Origin: Paraconiothyrium sp. Pb-2020
Taxonomy: Eukaryota; Ascomycota; Dothideomycetes; Pleosporales; Didymosphaeriaceae
Length of the DNA stretch: 64,000 nucleotides
Direction of reading: 5' to 3'
NCBI GenBank assembly: GCA_022419385.1
Contig: JAJUBI010000003.1
Span: 3,286,001 to 3,350,000 of the forward strand
Positions 58,348 to 64,000 of this stretch are shown here, in pieces. How positions within the stretch are numbered: position 1 is the first letter of the stretch; each line of letters begins with the position of its first letter. The notes under the pieces are model-generated. The model made no database searches, had not been told where the DNA came from, and was given only the letters and a program-made list of their open reading frames with translations. The translations under genes and the position numbers were made by a program.

Positions 58348-59863
58348 ATGTCGTCTCTCATACCATTTGCAGCTTTATATACGAAAGAAGGCCGGTCCAA
58401 GATCCTCAATGCGCCCACCAGGCAGTGGAGAATCCAGCATATTGTGCAGTACCTCGGAATAAAGCATGAGCTTTCCAAAAGCATGGTTTTATTCACTAAA
58501 GGGAAGGTCAACGCTCTTGCACTAGATATCCGGCGAACAGTTCGCGATTTATTATCCGTTACTTGCGGCCCTAAAGAACTATCTAAGCCTGGATAGGCGC
58601 CTACCAAATTAGAGCTTAGGGACGAGCCAGCATTTATCAACATTGCCAGGACGATGAGCAAGGAATACGGACCGTTGCTATGGGTTCCGAAGCACGAGAG
58701 CATCTACATCAACCACCAGAAGTCCGAGGATATCAGGGTTTATACTGGGACAGGCCGGCTGATGCTGAAGTGGTTCAATTCCTACTTCGATGTTGGCTGA
58801 TCAGGCAGGCGCACCTCCTCCGCAGACGTTCAAACAACCCACGAACCGCGCGACCTCCACAGAAGAACACCAAGAAACCTGAGCTAGTTGCAGCAACAAC
58901 AACATGCCGATCACCAAATGCTAGACTGAGTTTTGCGGCGGGCAACGACAGCGACAGCGACGATACCCCACTCGTTCCCAAGTGTGTACGTTCTCGAAAC
59001 CAACATGTAAAGGTCGACAGCGACAGCGACAGCGACGACATGCCGCTTCTCCGAAGGCGAATACGCGATCGTTCGAAGATCGCATATGATCCTGATGCCG
59101 ACTATAAGCCAAGCGATGATGATAGCCTACCACCAGTTTATCAAAGACCAATGGAGGGTGAGCCGGATCGGACGTCTTCAAGGGAAAGTTCCACGTTCTC
59201 GGACCTTTGCCGCGAACATTCCTTCAGCATCTGCTCAAACGACATCGAAAATAAATACGAAACTCACGTCAAGCCTCAAACAAGCCCCTCAAAAGAGCCT
59301 TACCTTCGGACGCCCCATCGCCCGGTGGATGAGACTTTGACAGACGAGAGCACCGTACCAAAGCTCCTCCGAGATCTCTGTATGATGCTGCGACATCAGG
59401 AAAATCAGAAGCTAGGGATCTCCGAGGTCATCGACTTGGGCTCTAGTCCTCCCAGCAGCCCAGACAACAGCCCCTCAAGAAAGCGTAGCCTTGGGGCTGT
59501 GATACCAGAACGGGAGTCGCGAGATGATACTGGAAAACGAGAAGCGGGTGGATCCGGGGGTTGTAGACCTAGGCTTGAAATCAGAAAGCAGCCCGAATAG
59601 CACCCATACGAGAACGGCGGCAGGAAGGTGAAATGGGTATACGTGCCATCTCGGAGCAGGAGGAAAGCGAGAAGGCGGGAAGAGCTATAGGTCTAGAGAT
59701 TCCTAAAACAGATATAGTGCTGTCGAGCCTCAAGCATCACTCCAGCAGGATTGAACGTTTGGTCTGCTTCAAGGGAGGCGAGGGACAGATGGTGGACGTT
59801 GAGTCGCAGGTATATGGTATAGTAGTTACATATAAAGATGGGACTCGCTCCCTAATTCATTAA
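58348..59863 (+). pseudogene. Relic-like gene of unknown family in broken frames
   Basis: I do not recognise a family, but protein-like sequence runs on through frame breaks. From the ATG at 58348 (MSSLIPFAALYTKEGRSKIL) the frame continues past an in-frame TAG at 58594 into EPAFINIARTMSKEYGPLLW and YTGTGRLMLKWFNSYFDVG, stopping at 58800. From about 58800 a second frame (58680-59600) carries a Ser/Asp-rich disordered region with repeated SDSDD and PSSPDNSPSRKR. A third frame (59633-59863) ends in LEIPKTDIVLSSLKHHSSRI, with QVYGIVVTYKDGTRS at its C-terminus. One stop and two frame changes would have to be undone, so I call it a probable pseudogene. A multi-exon gene with sequence errors is the alternative. 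Confidence 0.4.
58945..59049 (+). repeat. GACAGC microsatellite and internal duplication
   Basis: Two runs of the hexamer-like unit GACAGC, at about 58946-58963 and 59016-59040, encode Asp-Ser repeats. Each run is followed by a similar segment (DTPLVPKC and DMPLLRRR), so the locus contains an imperfect internal duplication of about 70 bp. Such tracts vary readily in length by replication slippage. Confidence 0.7.
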
Positions 59864-60732
59864 GAGAGTGTTTGAAGGCTTGATGTAACTAGAGTGTGGT
59901 TAATAATTGCATCTCTCGGATTCTATACTTCTAGAGTATACCACTACGCTTTGGAGATATCAAATGAAAACCGTGTGCATTACCCATGAACCTTGAAAGT
60001 GACTACGCCGCACCGCTGCATACCCATCCACCGACCAACTCACCGGGTACACCATCTATCCACCTCCTGCACCTACGCCTCACTGCTCACATATCCCTAC
60101 CTATAATCCCGTAACTTATGAGTTCTCGTGTAACACCATGCTCCACTCATCTCCCGAAGACAATTCCATTTAAGTGTGGAGATATTGTTCTACATCTCCA
60201 CGGCACTTTTCCATCCGGCCTGAGGCCATTCTCCGTACGAGCCTCACACCACCATCCTTCCTGAAGCCCGGCTGGTGTTTCACGTGTCGCCACCGGTAGG
60301 AAGAAGACCCGAACGACATTTGACACATAGATGGCAGCTTGGCGCTTGGCAACGGCTGAGGCAGTTAGGCATTTGCGGCTCTGCGGGTTTCGTCGCCTGG
60401 CGGTCCGAGTCGAGCTTGGTCGATTGGGAGATGGTGTCGAGTGAATAGCGTGATGTGTGATCATCATGGTACAGTAGAGGTGAGGCAACAAGCTGTCGTC
60501 ATGGCGAACACTGGCTCAATTGATGCGAAGATGCGTGACATAAATACGAGGCTAAAGTAGCACACTCGTTGATACAAGTAGAAAAATGACATACAACACC
60601 CCTTTCCTATAAGCAAAGGAGAAAAGCGTAGGTATTTCCATGGCATAGGTATTTCCGTATACAACTCCCTCTCCACCAGCTGTTCAGTCGAGCTGGCGCC
60701 CATATCTTCTCGCATCATACAATGGACAGCAT
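59864..60732. other. Intergenic, 3' flank of noxA
   Basis: About 870 bp between the relic-like locus and the 3' end of noxA. A minus-strand frame at 60464-60790 overlaps the noxA end antisense-free but has no domain content. No gene is seen. Confidence 0.45.
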
Positions 60733-62527
60733 CTAGAAATGCTCCTTCCAGAACTTGAAGTTGACCTCCTGGCATCTTGCCGACTTGCACGCCCTCTTGA
60801 TATCACGTGCTGCCACGTTAGGACCGCAGAAGTACACACCTACATCGGTTCGTAGAGTGCTCTCAAGGCCTCCAATGTACGTTCTATCGAGAATACCATC
60901 GCGCATGCCGCATAGTAAGCGCTGGAAGTCGGGACGTCCAAAGTTAGTGCGGGACTTGAGCTCGGTGAGGGGATCCTTGTCCGTGCCGACCGAGTTGAGT
61001 ACGATGTTTTGCGCAGTGTTGGAGTCGATCTTCTGCGTGAGGTATGTGTGGATGCGCAGGAACTGCTCGTTCTCGTTGCCGCCCATGGACTGTGCTTCGA
61101 GCGAGGAGAGAAGCGTCTGGAACCATTCGAACGAGGATGTATCTTTGCACACCCAGATGAACTCGACACGGCGGAGACGCTTGGGCGGGTTGGGGCTGAG
61201 ACGCATGTGGTAGATAGACTTGAGGATGGAGGCCCAGGGAGTGACACCGATACCGGTACCAATTAGCACGGCAATCTCGTTCTCGAAAACGTCCTCAGCG
61301 GGGGCTCCGTAGGGTCCATCGATCCGGAGAGCGGGCATCTTCTGGCCGTGCTGCAGAGCGATCTCGTACATGCCCATAGGGTCGAGGTCGTCATAGAGCT
61401 TGGATTGCGACATACCCGCACCGAGAGCATCGGCAAGAGCGCGTGTGAAGTCACCAACCTGGCGCACGTGGACCGAGATGTACGGGTCCTGCGGACACGA
61501 TGTGATGGTGAAAGGATGCCACTGGTGGTAGCTAACTTCTGGGCAGTTGAGGAAGAGCCATTGTCCGGGCTTGTACTTCATGCTCGGCTTGGTAAACTGG
61601 ATCTCAACAGCATCTATCGATCATTAGTCGCAGCTCGAAGCTCTCTAGCGGCTTACTTACCATAGGGATGGCGGACGACCTTGACAATCTGGGTCTGCCT
61701 TCTGCAACGGACCTCGCGGTACAGACGGTCGAGTAGGTACAATCCTCCTCCGACAAGCTCCCATCGCCAACCTTCATAGCCGATGCAGTGGCCCCAGAAA
61801 TTGTCGTGATCAAATGGCGAAAATGGAGCAGCGGTATCGCGTACGAAGCAACTAGTAGCGTGCGTGTACATACCGAGCAGGAACGGAATGAACAGGTGGT
61901 GGGTATACCAGAAGGTTTCGAACGACTGCTGTCGAATCCTGTGGTGAGCGGTGGTGTAGATGAGTAGCATCATCAGCAACATGAGATGCCCAGTGACACC
62001 GCCGGCCTGGGTGTAATGAATCTCGAGAGCAATTTCCGGACGTACTTGTGTCCTTTCGACGTTGAAGAAGCTAGGAAAATTAGCTGCATGAAGCCTGAAC
62101 GCGAGGTGATACGTACTTGACATAATGCGCTGCGGTGTGGATGATGGTAAAGAAAACCATGGCGTAAGCGACTTGTCGGTGGAACCACATGGACTCATCC
62201 AAAGGTAGCCATCTAATCTTAGGTCGAATCATTCGTAGTATATTCCGGCACATGGGCATGACGATGACCATGGTGTCTACTGACAACACCAACCCGGCAC
62301 CACGAGACGACCAAACGGAGAATTGAAGGGCGTTCAAAGGTGCGAGTCGAGCATCGGCTGCCTGTTTCCACCTGTGATGGATTAGCTCGGGACCAGGGAC
62401 GATCATGTTGAACGACAACGTACCATCCTATGCCGAATATCGCCCAGTGGAAACCCCAGAAGAAGAAGTTGAACGCCAGCTTCTTTGGCGTGAAGAAGCC
62501 GCGCCAGATGGATCCGCCTCCCGCCAT
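60733..62527 (-). CDS. noxA: NADPH oxidase NoxA (gp91phox-like)
   Basis: Membrane flavocytochrome that moves electrons from NADPH through FAD and two hemes to oxygen, making superoxide used in fungal differentiation and infection structures. Exons: 62424-62527, 62117-62371, 61661-62070 and 60733-61613, totalling 1650 nt or 549 residues, the normal NoxA length. The start is MAGGGSIWRGFFTPKKLAFN, without the EF-hand extension of NoxC or the longer N-terminus of NoxB. Heme-ligand histidines lie in FHRQVAYAMVFFTIIHTAAH and in FWYTHHLFIPFLLGMYTHA. The FAD motif is WHPFTITSCPQ, the NADPH-binding parts are IDGPYGAPAED and LIGTGIGVTPWASIL, and the C-terminus VNFKFWKEHF matches the family's FNKENF end. 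It needs NoxR and Rac for activity, which are not in this window. Confidence 0.96.
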
Positions 62528-64000
62528 GATTACTGTTCAAGTGTCGATAATAATAGGTCCTATATGCTGTACCAAGTGCGGAGCATCAATCGCAATCCAA
62601 GAGGGCCGGCCGTTCAACGGTGATTACAAGCTATTAAAGAGCGTACGAGGTAGAAAAGCGAATGTCGACCGGAGAGGAAGGGACCCAGTCGACTTCAAAC
62701 CGGCCAGCCAGATACGAAGCGAAGAAAAGAATGTCGGCGTCGAGCGACGGTGGAGGAAGTGGGATGTTGTAGGAGGGAGCGGAGGTCGAGATGACGACCA
62801 AGGCTTCCGGGCACCCAGGGTTAAAGAGGGTAAGCTTTCGGTGGTCGCTAGTGGCTGTCGCGCAGATCAGGTGGATCTCGGATGAGCAGTGCGGTTTGGG
62901 AGGACGGCACGCCGTGATGAAACCAACAGGCGCGTTCGGAACGGGCGTGGCTCAAACCGAAGCCTTGATAGTTTGGTGCATAGAAGATGCAATAAGGTGG
63001 ATTACAATTTGCAGCCTCGGAAAAGGGATTGCGATTCAGGCAGAGATGAAGCGGCACGAACCTGAAGGGGCTCGGCAGGTGCGGTGGCTTCTTGAGTATG
63101 TTGTTGGGGTGTGCACCATGCGATGTGCGCCTAATGTATGAGGAACGTCTCAAACTGAAGCGACAGGCACAGAACCATTTTTCCTCGTAGCGGGATCGAC
63201 CGAAGGGGGAATAGAGGGCCGTTCACCCTTGAGTATGCACGGTTATGCGGCAAAGCGCGCGGGAGCACGGGTGTCGTTCAAAGTAATCGTTGGGTTCGCG
63301 TTCGGCGACGGTACAATCAATTCTAGCTGGGTTTTGGGCGCTTTTTCACAGTCTTGTTGCGTGCCTGACCCGCCGACGTCGTTCTGACAGCTTCCTTGTG
63401 CTGGGGTACTTTGAGCTTATTGCCGTGACCGAGAGGCGATTCGATGATACGCAGGGGTTCGCTGAGACAGTTCACGTTGGAGCGTGGACAAGGTGACGTG
63501 AGGGAAGACGTGGCGCGCGCAAACGGAGGAGAATTACAGAGGGCAATGTGCTTCAAACAGCAATGGTCAAGCGACGTCAATGTGTGCGATGGAAGTGGAA
63601 GAAGTGAAGCTAGATTATGTGCAGCATTGCGCAGACCCGCCACGACGCTGGCGGGCGACAGCGGTGTCTTGGAGTGGATCCACATGCACGGTGCCGCCAT
63701 CGAGAGGCTGCTGGGTAACATTTGTTCGAGGCGCCGAGGCGTGAATCCGCGTACAGGACGAGCACTCCCAAGGCGTGTGGACGCTGTGGTTGGCAGCACG
63801 ACGTGGAGGGGGCTGGACGCCGGGCGTGGCGTTGGGGTGCGAGCCAATGTGCGTGGGCTTGTAGCCGCTCAGGGCCCTGCACTAAACCCCCCGCAGCGGG
63901 CGAGCCAGACGGTGAGCGATGCCCTACAGGTGGCTTTGGCGTCCAAAATAGCCCTGCCCATCGACGTCTGCTTGCAGGTCCCACTGGCCACGCGGTAGTC
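62528..64000. other. noxA upstream region to window end, no gene seen
   Basis: The noxA promoter should lie just right of 62527. Overlapping frames of 100-184 codons at 62430-63153 and 63323-63998 appear on both strands at once, share no resemblance to proteins and look like composition effects of GC-rich DNA. A gene starting beyond 64000 cannot be excluded. Confidence 0.45.

Noticed and set aside
63323..63998. Opposing frames of 174 and 184 codons at the right end
   Set aside because: Open on both strands at once with biased composition; no motif supports either.
1..64000. Secondary metabolite cluster, CRISPR array, intact transposon, rRNA
   Set aside because: No PKS/NRPS/terpene core genes, no direct-repeat arrays, no transposase or reverse transcriptase frames and no rRNA-like sequence were seen.

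Overview
The window is nuclear DNA of a filamentous ascomycete (Pezizomycotina). Genes carry many 45-80 bp GT-AG introns, often with CTAAC/CTAAT-like branch sites, and the gene set is typical of filamentous fungi: a NoxA-type NADPH oxidase, PTH11- and CFEM-type membrane receptors, a PDR multidrug transporter and secreted CAZymes. A dothideomycete is my best guess, but that is inference. I rebuilt exon structures by hand from splice consensus, reading frame and family homology. In nearly every reconstructed gene the exon lengths sum to a multiple of three. I see no rRNA, tRNA, CRISPR array or intact transposon.

Layout. 0.8-8.4 kb: RPB1 (Pol II largest subunit, minus) head-to-head with SWD1 (COMPASS subunit, plus). 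9.9-15.4 kb: two secreted carbohydrate-active proteins, a GH5 exo-1,3-beta-glucanase and a large DUF5695-like protein. 16.0-21.1 kb: a full-length PDR/ABCG transporter in 15 exons. 22.8-24.0 kb: a PTH11-like membrane protein. 25.5-29.9 kb: a GT1 sterol-glucosyltransferase-like enzyme whose C-terminal tail holds tandem ubiquitin-interacting-motif-like helices. 30.4-37.3 kb: an aspartylglucosaminidase-type Ntn hydrolase, a small conserved orphan, a small probable mitochondrial protein, an S1/P1 nuclease and a two-domain extradiol/glyoxalase-fold protein. 38.6-40.6 kb: a CFEM-GPCR. 41.3-43.9 kb: a peroxisomal ALD-type ABC half-transporter. 44.0-44.7 kb: a secreted DUF4360 protein. 46.9-53.9 kb: aldehyde dehydrogenase, xylitol/sorbitol-type dehydrogenase, an EFM2-like lysine methyltransferase and VPS28 (ESCRT-I). 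54.1-56.5 kb: NOC2. 56.9-59.9 kb: a frame-damaged GFA-domain gene and a relic-like low-complexity gene. 60.7-62.5 kb: noxA. The last 1.5 kb holds no convincing gene.

There is no obvious biosynthetic cluster; the window is mainly housekeeping genes mixed with secreted and membrane functions. Three things stand out. The GT1 enzyme carries UIM-like helices and a non-canonical GC-AG intron. Two genes contain stop-free introns with lengths that are multiples of three, so plain ORF reading would mistranslate them. Between 54.6 and 59.9 kb single-base indels accumulate (NOC2, the GFA gene, the relic gene), which points either to local sequence error or to real decay.
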